From: Janthinobacterium lividum
GTDB taxonomy: Bacteria; Pseudomonadota; Gammaproteobacteria; Burkholderiales; Burkholderiaceae_D
Reading direction: 5' to 3'
DNA length: 64,000 nt
Assembly: GCF_023509035.1 (NCBI RefSeq)
Contig: NZ_CP075583.1
Location: 4,402,001 to 4,466,000 of the forward strand
Below, one piece after another: positions 1 through 9,400 of the stretch. Within the stretch, counting starts at the first letter, position 1. Each line of letters opens with the position of its first letter. The notes beneath the pieces are model-generated. The model worked only from the letters and a program-made list of their open reading frames with translations. It was not told the DNA's origin and ran no database searches. The translations under genes were made by a program, and so were the position numbers.

Positions 1-35
1 TCGCGCAGCGCGGCGATGGCGGAAGTGGGCAGCAT
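1..35 (-). CDS. N-terminal fragment of an unidentified protein
   Basis: The window edge cuts this reading frame. On the minus strand an ATG at 35-33 begins an open frame (MLPTSAIAALR) that runs off the left end. A GAGG sequence lies five bases upstream and could be a ribosome binding site. Eleven residues are too few to assign a family. The 120 bases between this start and the next gene hold nothing I recognise. Confidence 0.3.
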   Translation of the reverse strand, partial: MLPTSAIAALR

Positions 36-156
36 GGCAACCTCGTGAAGGAACAAGCCATGATTAGACCGCATCCGGGCGCCGCTGGCAAAGGATGGTT
101 GATCAGCCAATGGGTGACGGGAGGTCACCTGTTATGCTACAACAGAGAAAACAAGG

Positions 157-690
157 CTATTCGCCAGGAGCAAGGGCCCTGGGGTTTCTGCTGCTTAAGA
201 ACGATGCGATGAACACGGCTGGAAAGCAGGCCAGCCAAAGATAGCATCCGGCACCGAATCCCAGCACCGTGTGGGAACTATCATCACTGGGAATAATTTT
301 AATGCCAAAGGATGTCAGGGCCAGCGCAAAGCCAAAAAAGGCGGCCACCTTTGCGGCACCTGGCTTCTCTTTCGAGAAGTACATGGCAAAAATAAGCAGC
401 GGATTGGCAAACCAGGCAAAACTGCCAGTCAACGGTCCTAGCCAGCCGAGCAATAACACGCCCACGCCCAGCCAGACTTCGTGGGAATCCACCATTGCCG
501 TTAAAAACAAGGATGCCACATACGCGACAACGGTAATGGACAGAACGACGGCGGACGCATCCTCGCCAAGTAATTTCTTATATTTCACAGGTTTCCGATG
601 GCATGAACTGGTGACGCAAGACGACGGTAATTCGGCTGCTATTGGCCGATTGGCCCCCGTCCATCCAATATTAACTAAGAGCAATATCAA
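157..690 (-). CDS. Hypothetical multi-pass membrane protein
   Basis: I do not recognise this family. The 177-residue frame has about four hydrophobic segments, near residues 45-65, 70-105, 115-135 and 143-166, so the product is probably an inner membrane protein. The longest frame starts with TTG at 690. The first 40 residues (two cysteines, basic KPVKYKK) look unlike a signal peptide, so the true start may be further in. The frame begins six bases after the stop of the small upstream frame and may be co-transcribed with it and with the secreted protein before it. No catalytic motif is visible. Confidence 0.5.
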   Translation of the reverse strand: MILLLVNIGWTGANRPIAAELPSSCVTSSCHRKPVKYKKLLGEDASAVVLSITVVAYVASLFLTAMVDSHEVWLGVGVLLLGWLGPLTGSFAWFANPLLIFAMYFSKEKPGAAKVAAFFGFALALTSFGIKIIPSDDSSHTVLGFGAGCYLWLACFPAVFIASFLSSRNPRALAPGE

Positions 691-695
691 TCTGC

Positions 696-872
696 TTACG
701 GTTTCAACGGCACGGCGCCAACGTCATACCAAACCCGAATACCTCGCTCAACCTGAATGACCCTCATCCAGCCACTGGTTTCCGTGATGGCTTCGATAAC
801 GACAGGGCGAACTCTTTTTTTAATGGCGGCGCTGACGCGCCAGCACCTCGTCCAGCGCCACCAATTCGCCAT
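696..872 (-). CDS. Small hypothetical ORF, 58 residues
   Basis: An ATG at 872-870 overlaps the TGA of the preceding secreted-protein gene in a TGATG arrangement and opens a 58-residue frame ending at 696 (C-terminus WYDVGAVPLKP). The second half (VVIEAITETSGWMRVIQVE) looks protein-like, while the first 15 residues are unusually rich in Trp and Arg. The natural coding start may therefore be internal, or the frame may belong to a gene disturbed by an indel near 885. Function unknown. Confidence 0.3.
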   Translation of the reverse strand: MANWWRWTRCWRVSAAIKKRVRPVVIEAITETSGWMRVIQVERGIRVWYDVGAVPLKP

Positions 873-1348
873 CACTGCCTGGCGCTACGCACTACCGCCT
901 CGACGCATTTGAACAGTGCATCACTCTTTTCAGAGCCGTGTAGCTGTTGACACTTCTCCACCTGCGGCCGCAGGCTCGCAAGGCGTGGCGCCCTTTTACC
1001 GCCCAACGTTTCGCCAAAGCAGGCCTCGGCGCGATAGGCAAACTGTGACTGTGTCGACAGCTCCGGTAAATCAAAGGCATCTTCAACGTTCTCGCGCATG
1101 GCACTGACCACGCGCAATGTCATGCCTTTCGGGCTATCCGGCAGCAGCGCCAATACTTCCGCCTTGCTGCGTCCCTGCTGCCGCAGTTCCCCTGCGGCCA
1201 AGGCCGACTTCACCTGTGCGGCGCAAAGGGTATTCGATGCTTCGATTAATGCCATGGGGTCCGGAATCGACCAGGGTTCTGGCGTTTGCGCATGCGCCAC
1301 GATACTAAAAACCGTGGCAAAGATAAAACAGGAAACGTTTTTCATCAT
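872..1348 (-). CDS. Hypothetical secreted protein
   Basis: The 158-residue product begins MMKNVSCFIFATVFSIVAHA and is followed by QTPEPW, a clear Sec signal peptide with an AHA-type cleavage site, so it is probably periplasmic. The mature part has four cysteines (CAAQ, ACFGE, EKCQQ, FKCVE) in an alpha-helical context, which could form two disulfides. The family is not recognised. Near the 3' end the alternative frame stays open and reads DGELVALDEVLARQRRH before a stop, so the annotated C-terminus (VVRSARQ) could reflect a one-base indel around 880-890. Confidence 0.55.
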   Translation of the reverse strand: MMKNVSCFIFATVFSIVAHAQTPEPWSIPDPMALIEASNTLCAAQVKSALAAGELRQQGRSKAEVLALLPDSPKGMTLRVVSAMRENVEDAFDLPELSTQSQFAYRAEACFGETLGGKRAPRLASLRPQVEKCQQLHGSEKSDALFKCVEAVVRSARQ

Positions 1349-1428
1349 TCTGAATGGCCGATAACTTTACATTAAAGGCCAAATCATAACTGCACGGCCG
1401 ATATTTGTTATCGATATTTCCAATAAGA

Positions 1429-1466
1429 CGCACCTTCGCCCTTTTTACGACCAGGACGAAGGCGCG
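1429..1466 (-). terminator. Inverted repeat after the copper-receptor gene
   Basis: Arms 1429-1438 and 1457-1466 match at 9 of 10 positions (CGCACCTTCG against CGCGCCTTCG on the other strand). The repeat lies 12 bases after the stop of the minus-strand TonB receptor. The downstream side is only moderately T-rich, so it may be a weak or Rho-assisted terminator. Confidence 0.45.
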
Positions 1467-1477
1467 TTATTTCCATT

Positions 1478-3565
1478 TTAGAATGTCAGCTGCAGTCCCA
1501 GATCAATCGACCTGCCTTCGGCCGGCAAGGCTTGCAGCGCGCCGCCATTTGCCTTCAGGCCCGACAGGTACACGCCACCGAGCGGGTCCGCATACGCGCG
1601 GTTGAACAGGTTGCTCACGCCGGCACTCAGGCTGGCCATCTTGCTCAGCGCCACACTGCTGCGCAGGTTGACGAGGGCATAGCCGCCCGTTTCCGGTTCG
1701 AAGCGGCGCGCGTCGACCTTGTCCTTGCGGGCAACGATCTTCGTTTCGATGCGGCTGCTCCAGGCGCCCAGCTTGTGCTCGACGGCCAGCAAGGCGTTGA
1801 ACGGCATCATGCGGTACAGGTCGCCACCATCGCCGCGCTTGCCCCGCGTGTAAGCGGCATTGCCCGCCGCCATGAAGCGGCCCCAGCGCGCGCTGCTGGC
1901 CAGCGGTAGCTGCCACGTCAGGTTGGCGCCGTACAGCTTGGCGTCGTGGTTGGCAAAGCGCAGCAAGTTGCCGTTTGCACCCATTTTCATGTATGGGTGG
2001 AAAGACGCCAGCACATCGACATCGATGTAATTGTCGACCTTGCTGTAATAGGGATTGACGCGCACGAACCAGCCCTCCTCGCCGCCGCCATGCCAGTCGG
2101 CCGTGAAGGCCGCCGTGTAAGCCGTCTCGGGCTTGAGGTCGATATCGCCCACATAGCCGTTGCCGTCGCCAAACCAGTTGGTCATGGTCATCGCCATCGA
2201 GCCGCGGCCCCACGAGTAGCGCTCGTACAGGTTCGGCGAGCGCACCTTGCGCGCCAGCGCGAATTCATAGCTGCTGGCAGCGTCCGGCACAAACGTCGCT
2301 TGCGCCGAGGCATCGATATTCGTGTCGCGCTGGCTGCGGCTGCGCGCATTGAAGGCCCGGGCGGCCATCACGTCCGGCATGTTCATCATGTTGGTGCCAT
2401 ACGATTGCACCTCGCCCGTGTCCATGCGCACGGATTCTGCGCGCAAGCCCAGCACGCTGGTCCAGCGCGCATCGTGGCGCGTTTCCAGCTCGCCAAACAG
2501 CACGGTGCGGTCGCGCTTGCCATCATTGATGTTCAGATAGGTACGCGGCCCCATCATCATGGAACCGGGCACGGCCGGCCAGTAATCGTCGAGGCGGAAG
2601 CCGTGCCACTCCTGGCCCAGGCGCAACTCGCCCGCAGCGGTCGGCAAGCTGGCCATCAGCGCATAGCCCGTGTTGCGCCCGTGCGTGATCATCGGCATCG
2701 TGCCCGTGCGCTCGGGTGTGAAAAAGCCCATTTCATGGTCCGTCTGCTGCCAGTAGGCGCGCGCGTCAAACACGCCCCAGGCAAATGTGCCCTGGTAGGC
2801 CAGGTTGGCGAACTGGCCATGGTTATCCGTCATGTCCATGTACTGGTTCGGGAACCCCTGGTATGGGATGTGCTGCACGCCGGCGCGCAGGGTCAGTTGC
2901 TGGCCCTGGCCTTTCGCCGCCAGCACGATGGCCTGGTTGATGCTCTCAAACATGCTGCCCAACACGGTGTTGCCGTGACCATCTTCATAGCTGTGGCCGC
3001 GCGTATAGGCGCCGCTGTAGCCGACGCTCAAGGTGTCGCTGGCTGCCGAGGCGTTCACGCTGGTCGCCACGCTGTTGTTGACGCTGCGTCCCGAGACGGC
3101 AAAACTGCCTTGCGTCAACAGCGGTGCGCCAGACTGGGCGAACACGGGCGCGTTTGACTGCACCTCGATGGTCCCGCCGATGCTGTCGCCGCCGGCGCTG
3201 ACTTGTGTCACGCCCGCGATCAGGCGGATGCGCTGCACCTGCTGCGGGTCGATATAGGACAAGGGCGCATTCATGTGATTGGCGCAGGCCGATGTCAGCT
3301 CCATGCCGTCGATGCGGATTTTCAGCCGGTCGTCGGCGAAACCATTCACGACTGGCAAGCCGGACACGCCGCCACCGGCCGCCACGCTGTAGCCGGGCGT
3401 GCTGCTGAGCATCAGCGCCGTGTCGGCGGCGGGCCGGTAACCGTCCTTGACGCCCGCGACGATGACTTTCATCTCGGGTAAAACAGTGGTGTCTGCTTCA
3501 GTACGCGTTTGCGCCACGGCCGGTACGACGATGGCGAGGGAAATCAATAAAGGGAAATGTTTCAT
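1478..3565 (-). CDS. TonB-dependent copper receptor (OprC/NosA-like)
   Basis: Outer-membrane TonB-dependent receptor of about 695 residues. I place the start at ATG 3565, where a signal peptide begins (MKHFPLLISLAIVVPAVA); the frame extends 22 residues upstream without signal-like character. The plug domain contains LKIRIDGMELTSACANHM followed by NAPLSYIDPQQV, close to the OprC pattern ACPARMDAPTSYI. It keeps the CxxxM motif (Cys94, Met98) and an HxM motif (His277, Met279), which are the copper ligand motifs known for OprC. The barrel has Met-rich loops (NMMNMPDVM, SMAMTMTNWF) and ends in LQLTF with a terminal Phe, as outer-membrane proteins do. It follows a DUF2946 gene, a family often found next to copper receptors. 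Copper import is inferred from these motifs. Confidence 0.88.
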   Translation of the reverse strand: MKHFPLLISLAIVVPAVAQTRTEADTTVLPEMKVIVAGVKDGYRPAADTALMLSSTPGYSVAAGGGVSGLPVVNGFADDRLKIRIDGMELTSACANHMNAPLSYIDPQQVQRIRLIAGVTQVSAGGDSIGGTIEVQSNAPVFAQSGAPLLTQGSFAVSGRSVNNSVATSVNASAASDTLSVGYSGAYTRGHSYEDGHGNTVLGSMFESINQAIVLAAKGQGQQLTLRAGVQHIPYQGFPNQYMDMTDNHGQFANLAYQGTFAWGVFDARAYWQQTDHEMGFFTPERTGTMPMITHGRNTGYALMASLPTAAGELRLGQEWHGFRLDDYWPAVPGSMMMGPRTYLNINDGKRDRTVLFGELETRHDARWTSVLGLRAESVRMDTGEVQSYGTNMMNMPDVMAARAFNARSRSQRDTNIDASAQATFVPDAASSYEFALARKVRSPNLYERYSWGRGSMAMTMTNWFGDGNGYVGDIDLKPETAYTAAFTADWHGGGEEGWFVRVNPYYSKVDNYIDVDVLASFHPYMKMGANGNLLRFANHDAKLYGANLTWQLPLASSARWGRFMAAGNAAYTRGKRGDGGDLYRMMPFNALLAVEHKLGAWSSRIETKIVARKDKVDARRFEPETGGYALVNLRSSVALSKMASLSAGVSNLFNRAYADPLGGVYLSGLKANGGALQALPAEGRSIDLGLQLTF

Positions 3566-3654
3566 GGTGCTGCTTTCAGAATCTGTATAGGTAAGACGAA
3601 CAGACGCAAGCGCACGACACGCGCGGCGCAAGGCAGTTCAGGGAAAGGGACAGA

Positions 3655-4050
3655 TCAGAAAGCGGCAGGCGGGCCACGAGGCTGGACGGGTGTCCAGGCG
3701 AACAGGTGCGTGGCGGATTGGTAGAACAGCAGGGGCAGCAAGCCCGTGAGGATTTCTCCGGAAGCGAGCACGAGGGCCGTTGGGGGAATATCCAGCGTGG
3801 CCGCATGCATGCTGCAGCACGGGCAATCGCCCATGCGCATGCTGCCCTTCGAAGTATCGGGCGCGTCCGTGGAGAGTGTTGCGGGCAGCATGGTCATGCC
3901 GCCCGCCACCGAGCAGATTTCCAGGCTGGGCACGGCCATGCCGCTGGCGACCGTCAGCGCGCGCGACACCGTAGGGGCGAGCGTGGCCAGGAAGATGGCG
4001 ATACACGCGATCCACAGGACGATGCTGGCCTTGCCTTTGCTGATGAACAT
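3655..4050 (-). CDS. DUF2946 family protein, probably copper-related
   Basis: A 131-residue protein with an N-terminal hydrophobic anchor (residues 9-32), a middle segment with Met and Cys clusters including GDCPCCSMHA, and a second hydrophobic stretch (near 95-115). The CPCC followed by His is typical of the small DUF2946 proteins, whose genes commonly precede TonB copper receptors. Here the receptor gene follows 89 bases downstream on the same strand. A periplasmic or membrane copper-handling role is inference; no enzymatic function is known for the family. Confidence 0.75.
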   Translation of the reverse strand: MFISKGKASIVLWIACIAIFLATLAPTVSRALTVASGMAVPSLEICSVAGGMTMLPATLSTDAPDTSKGSMRMGDCPCCSMHAATLDIPPTALVLASGEILTGLLPLLFYQSATHLFAWTPVQPRGPPAAF

Positions 4051-4105
4051 GGCAACATTGTATCAGGGCAAGCACCGTGCGCACAGGGCGCAGGTCAAAC
4101 CTTCC

Positions 4106-6250
4106 TTACAAATCCACCTTCATCGACAGCTTGACGGCGCGCGGCGCACCGGACGCCAGACGCGTGCCGGCGCCAGCCCAATAGCGCTTGTCTGCCGCGT
4201 TTTCCACGTTCAGCTGCCACACGACGGCCTTATCCATCACCCGGCTCGCATAGCGGGCGCCCGCACTGAACAGGCTCACGCCACCGAGGAAGGCCTGGTT
4301 CAGGTCGTTGACAGGGCGGGCGCTGTAGTAGTACGCGCCGCCGTTGACGGACAGGCCCGGCACGGAGTCAAACGCGTAGGCGAGGAAGGCGCTGGCCGTG
4401 CGCCTGGAGGCATTTTCCGGCGCCTTGCCGTTGTAATCGGCGTTGATGTGCGCAAACTTGGGGTCAAGGAACTGGGCCGACGTCTGCCACGACAGCTGGC
4501 GCGTCAGCTTGCCCTGGGTCGACAGTTCCAGGCCGCGGTAGCGCTGTTCGCCATCCGAGGTGAACACATTGCTGGCATTCGTGTAATAGCCAGGGCGCGT
4601 GATGTCGAACAATGCGGCGGAGACCAAGGTGCCACCCGGCATCAGCCAGCGCGCGCCCAGCTCTTTCTGTTTGCTCACGCCAGGCGCCATCTTGACGCCC
4701 TGGTTGGCCGTGCCTGTCGGGCCCGTTTCGCCCTCTTCCAGTCCCCGCGCCGTGGATGCGTAAAACGACAGCTCGGGCGTGGCCTTGTAGATCAATGACG
4801 CCATCGGCGTGGTCTTGCTGACGTCGTAGTGGCTGGCGCCCTGGTCGCTCCGGTAGCTGCTGCGGCGCACGCCGATGACGCTTTGCCATTGCGGGCTGAA
4901 GACCATGCGGTCAAGCGCATACAGGCCCGTGTCGCGCGTGTCCAGCGCGGCCGTCGTGGGCGAAGTCGGCTTGGGGCTGAACACGACATTCGTCACGGGC
5001 ACGGGGTTATACAGGTTTTGCGACGCAATCGTATAGTTGCTCTGATAAATAGGATCTTGCGACTTGTCCGTGCGCGAAGCGCCCAGGGTCAGTTCATGGG
5101 CGATGAAACCCGTAGTGAAATTGCCGGCCAGTTCCGCGCGCAGCAAGTCCGACGCCGTCACGCTGTGCTGGATATTGCCCGTGATGCGGCCCGCGCCTGT
5201 GGCCAGCGCGGCCGCGTTGTTCAAACGAAAGATTGCCAGGCGCCGGTCGCGCGCCGTTTCCGAGTGGCCCGCTTCCACCGTCAGGGCCCAGCCATCCGTG
5301 ATGGCGTAGTCGGCGCGCAATTGCGCGTTTTTCGTCTGCGCTTCGAACGCCGACCAGTCGGGGCCGATCAGCTTGCGCGGATCGACGGCGCGCGGCAAGT
5401 TGATCACGCCTTTCACGGCGGCCGGCAAGGCCACGCCCGCCTGCTCCGTCACCTTGCGGCGTTCGTATTCCAGGTCCGCCTTCAGCAACAATCGGTTTGT
5501 CACGCGCCAGTCGAGCGCCGTGGACAGGAAACTGCGGTTGCCATTGCCTACATTGTCCAGGTAGGAACCCAGGGTGCCGCCGGCCGCGTTCACGCGCACG
5601 CCGAATTCCTGCTGCGCGCCAAAACGGCGGCCCACATCGACGTTCGCCACAGCACTGCCGCGATCGTCGAGGCTCAAGCCCATGCTGGTGACGGGCTTGC
5701 TGCCGGCCCGCTTGGTGACGAAGTTGACGACGCCGGCCGGCGAGGTAAAACCGTAGTACAGGGCCGAAGCGCCCTTCAGCACTTCCACCCGCTCCTTGTT
5801 TTCCATGGGCACTTGCGAGAAGTTCATGATGGGCATGGAGCCATTGAGACGGTAATTCGTGCGGTTTTCCACGGCGATGCCGCGTATCACCAATTGGTCC
5901 CACGTTTCGCCGCCGTTTTGCTGGCGCGTCACGCCCGCCGTATTGCGCACGGCGTCGTACAGACCGGACACGGCTTGCTGCTCCAGCAATTCACGCGTGA
6001 TCACGTTAACGGTCGATGGCACGTCCATGATGTTGGCGCCACGAAAACTGCCCGCCTCCGTGGTGACAGGCACCAGCCCTTGCGCGCGCGCGCCCGTCAC
6101 CTGCACGGCTTGCATGACTTTCGCATCGCCAGCCGTCAGGTCGTCCTGGCCGCTGGCCCCATTGGCCGCCAGCGCGGCGTGGAAAGCGAAGGCCAGCGAC
6201 AGGGCTGCGGCGACTGGAAGTAAGCGGGTGCGGGGAGAGACGACAGGCAT
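4106..6250 (-). CDS. TonB-dependent siderophore receptor
   Basis: A 714-residue outer-membrane receptor. The signal peptide covers about residues 1-28 (LSLAFAFHAALA). A TonB-box-like segment (MQAVQVTG) follows, then a plug domain with the siderophore-receptor pattern VPSTVNVITRELLEQQ, VRNTAGVTRQ, VIRGIAVENRTNYRLNG and ERVEVLKGASALYYGFTSPAGVVNFVTKR. The rest is beta-barrel and ends in KLSMKVDL. There is no N-terminal STN signalling domain, so it is a pure transporter of the FhuA/FoxA kind rather than a FecA-type transducer. A near-perfect Fur box lies 63 bases upstream, so it should be induced by iron starvation. The substrate cannot be read from the sequence. Confidence 0.88.
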   Translation of the reverse strand: MPVVSPRTRLLPVAAALSLAFAFHAALAANGASGQDDLTAGDAKVMQAVQVTGARAQGLVPVTTEAGSFRGANIMDVPSTVNVITRELLEQQAVSGLYDAVRNTAGVTRQQNGGETWDQLVIRGIAVENRTNYRLNGSMPIMNFSQVPMENKERVEVLKGASALYYGFTSPAGVVNFVTKRAGSKPVTSMGLSLDDRGSAVANVDVGRRFGAQQEFGVRVNAAGGTLGSYLDNVGNGNRSFLSTALDWRVTNRLLLKADLEYERRKVTEQAGVALPAAVKGVINLPRAVDPRKLIGPDWSAFEAQTKNAQLRADYAITDGWALTVEAGHSETARDRRLAIFRLNNAAALATGAGRITGNIQHSVTASDLLRAELAGNFTTGFIAHELTLGASRTDKSQDPIYQSNYTIASQNLYNPVPVTNVVFSPKPTSPTTAALDTRDTGLYALDRMVFSPQWQSVIGVRRSSYRSDQGASHYDVSKTTPMASLIYKATPELSFYASTARGLEEGETGPTGTANQGVKMAPGVSKQKELGARWLMPGGTLVSAALFDITRPGYYTNASNVFTSDGEQRYRGLELSTQGKLTRQLSWQTSAQFLDPKFAHINADYNGKAPENASRRTASAFLAYAFDSVPGLSVNGGAYYYSARPVNDLNQAFLGGVSLFSAGARYASRVMDKAVVWQLNVENAADKRYWAGAGTRLASGAPRAVKLSMKVDL

Positions 6251-6312
6251 GACATCGGGCTTTCAATGAAAAAGAGGTACAAATGGGAACTTACGGTTGC
6301 GGCCATGATACC

Positions 6313-6331
6313 GATAATGAGAATCATTATC
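6313..6331. promoter_or_regulatory. Fur box upstream of the siderophore receptor
   Basis: GATAATGAGAATCATTATC matches the 19-base Fur consensus (GATAATGATAATCATTATC) at 18 of 19 positions. It lies in the promoter region of the minus-strand siderophore receptor (start 6250) and about 165 bases before the plus-strand DUF748 gene. Iron-dependent repression of the receptor is the expected effect. Confidence 0.9.
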
Positions 6332-6496
6332 AAATAAGGGTGAGTTTTTGTGAGTTTTATAGAAGAAACAAGGTCACCGCGGCGCCTGTTATCACTTGAA
6401 CACGTTTGGATTTTGCAGACGAGGCCGCAAAGAGGCATACTGACAGTCACGGCGCGCAGGATGTGCCGCCCAACAAGATACTAAAAGGTCAGTTTC

Positions 6497-9400
6497 GTGA
6501 ACACAATCGACAAAAAAAGCGTGCAGACGAAAACATTTCGCTGGAAACGCTGGCAGCGCTGGGCCGTTGGCACAGGCTGCGCCCTGGCCGCCTACAGCGC
6601 GGCCGGCTTCTGGCTGGTGCCCTACGTCATCAAAAATCAGCTACCCAAATTTGCCGAGAAAGAACTCGCGCGTCAAGCCAGCATCGCCGACGTGCGCTTC
6701 AACCCGTTTACCTTGCGCCTGGAAGCGGACCAGATCGCTTTCAAGGAAACGGCCGGCGCAGATGGCAAGAGCGGTGCGCCGCTGCTGTCGATTGGCGCCC
6801 TGGCCGTGCAATTGGAATGGAAATCCATCGTGCGCCGCGCCTGGAGCCTGGCGGAAATCCGCATCACGGCGCCACAGACGCATTTGACCATCACGCCGGA
6901 CGGCAAGTTCAACCTGGCCGAAGTGCTGGCCACCTGGCAACGCAATCACCCAGAAAAGAGCGACGGCGACATGCCGCGCCTCGTCATCGCCCACTTTGCG
7001 CTGGAACAAGGCAAGGTGGATTGGCAAGACCAGAAGGCGGGCTATGCAGACAACTTCACGCCGATCAACTTCACGCTCGACAATATCTCCACCCTGCCCG
7101 ACGCCAACGGCAGCTACAGCCTCAGCGCCGACGCGGCGCGCGGCGGCAAGCTGCACTGGCGCGGTACTGCCTCGCTCAGCCCGATTCGTGGCGAAGGCGA
7201 ACTGATACTGAACGACGCTTCCCTGCCCGGTCTGGCCGCGTATTTGAAAGCCTATACGCGCGCCACGGTGACGAGCGGCAAGCTGTCGGCGCGCCTGCCC
7301 TACGCCTTTTCCTATGCGGACGGCAAGCTGGAAGCGACGGTCAAAGGCGCAGGCCTGGCCTTGCGCGACTTGGCGCTGGTGCGCGACGGAAAAGGAGACG
7401 CATTTACATCGTTGAACACCTTGGGCATTGCCGGCGTGAACCTGGACCTGGCGCGCCAGAGCGCCACGGTGGATAAGGTCAATCTGTACGGCGGCAAGGT
7501 GGCCGTGCGGCGCGATAGCAAGGGCGAGATCGACGTGGCGAACCTGATGCTGCCGGGCAATCCCACACCTGCAGCATCGCCAGCTGCACCAGCCAAGCCT
7601 GGCAAGTGGAAGGTGGACGTGAAACAACTGGCCTTGGCCAATGTGGACGTGTCCGCCATCGATGAAACCGTCTCGCCTGCTTTGCAGCTGAGCGCCACGC
7701 AGCTGCAGCTGAACCTGCAACTGGCCTTGCAGCAGGCGCAGGCGGGAACCAGCATTATTCTCGACGGCGCCAGTTTTGCGCTGGCCGATCTGGCCATGCA
7801 ACGGGGCGCGCAAACCCCGTTCAAGCTGGACCAATTGGGATTTACAGACGGCAAGATCGACCTGGCGGCGCATACCGTACACCTGGGCACCGTGACGGCC
7901 AGCGGCGCGCAGATCGACCTGGCGCGCAACCGCCAGGGGGAATTTGCGATTGCGCAAAAGCTGCCCGTGTTTGCCTCCAGCAAGGCCGACACGGCCAAGG
8001 ATGCACCGTCCGCGCCGTGGTCTACCACGGTAGACAAGGTGGAACTGAGCAAGTTCGGCGCCCGTTTCGACGATGCGGGCACTGGCATCAAGGGCAACTT
8101 GCAAGATGCCCGCCTGTCCCTGCACAACGTCAGCAACGATATGAAGCAGGCGCTGCCGTTCGAGCTGGGCGTGGGCTTGCGCGAAGGCGGCTTGCTCACG
8201 GCCAATGGCAAGTTCGTGCCAGGCACGGGCGCCGTCGATGCGCAATTGAATTTGAAACAGCTGACCCTGGCGCCCGTGCAACCCTTGCTGGCGCAGCATC
8301 TGAAACTGAAACTGGCAAGCGGATCGCTCTCCGGCAGCGGCCGCCTGACGACGGGCGGCGGCGCGCCGAAAGCGCCAAAAGTACGCTATGAGGGCGGCGT
8401 GGAAATCGCCGGCCTGGTGCTCAATGAAACGGATGGCAAACGCTTCGCCTCGTGGAAAAGCGTGCGCGCCGACAAGCTGACAGCCAGCGTGGGCCCCGAT
8501 TTTGTCGACATCCCCGAGCTGCGCGTGGTGGAACCGAATGCCCAGCTGATCATCGAAAACGACCGCAGCCTGAACGCGCAGCGCTTGCTGGTAAAACAGC
8601 CTGAGCCGGCGCAAGCGCCAGTGGGGGCCAGCGCGCCCGCCGCTACTGCAGCACCGGATGCCGCCTTCCCCGTGCGCGTGCGCCGCGTGCGCCTGCAAAA
8701 CGCCAAGCTGGACTTTGCCGACCTCAGCTTGCGGCCCCAGTTCGCCGCCAAGATTTATGAACTCAATGGCGTCGTCACGGGCCTGTCGACCAAGCGCGAT
8801 GCGCGCAGCCAGATCGAACTCGATGGCCGCATCGACGAATTCGGCCTGGCCCGCGTGCGTGGCCAGCTGAACCCGTTCGCCCCGACGGACAACACGGACT
8901 TGAACGTGGTCTTCAAGAACGTCGACATGGTCTCCGCCTCGCCGTACACGATGAAGTTCGCCGGCTACAAAGTGGCCGAAGGCAAGATTTCGCTGGACTT
9001 GCAATACAAGGTGCGCAACCGCCAGCTCGACGGCACCAACCAGATCGTGCTCGACAAGCTGACCCTGGGCGAGCGCATCGACAGTCCGGACGCCCTGAAA
9101 CTGCCGCTTGAACTGGCGCTGGCCATCCTCAAGGATAGCGACGGGCGCATCGACCTCGGCTTGCCCGTGTCGGGCGACATGAACGACCCGCAATTCAGCT
9201 ATGGCGCCCTGATCTGGAAAGCCGTGGGCAATGTGCTGACGAAAATTGTCATGGCGCCGTTCCGCGCGCTGGGCAACTTGCTGGGCATCAGCGCCGACAA
9301 GCTCGAATCCATCGACTTCGATGCGGGCAGCGCCGTGCTGCTGCCGCCCGAACGGGAAAAGCTCAAGCAAGTGGCGCAAATCCTGGCCAAGCGCGAACAG

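Noticed and set aside
1946..3157. A long plus-strand open frame (403 codons) opposite the copper receptor.
   Set aside because: It is rich in His, Arg and Ala, has no domain, and is the usual antisense shadow of a GC-rich gene; the minus-strand receptor explains the region.
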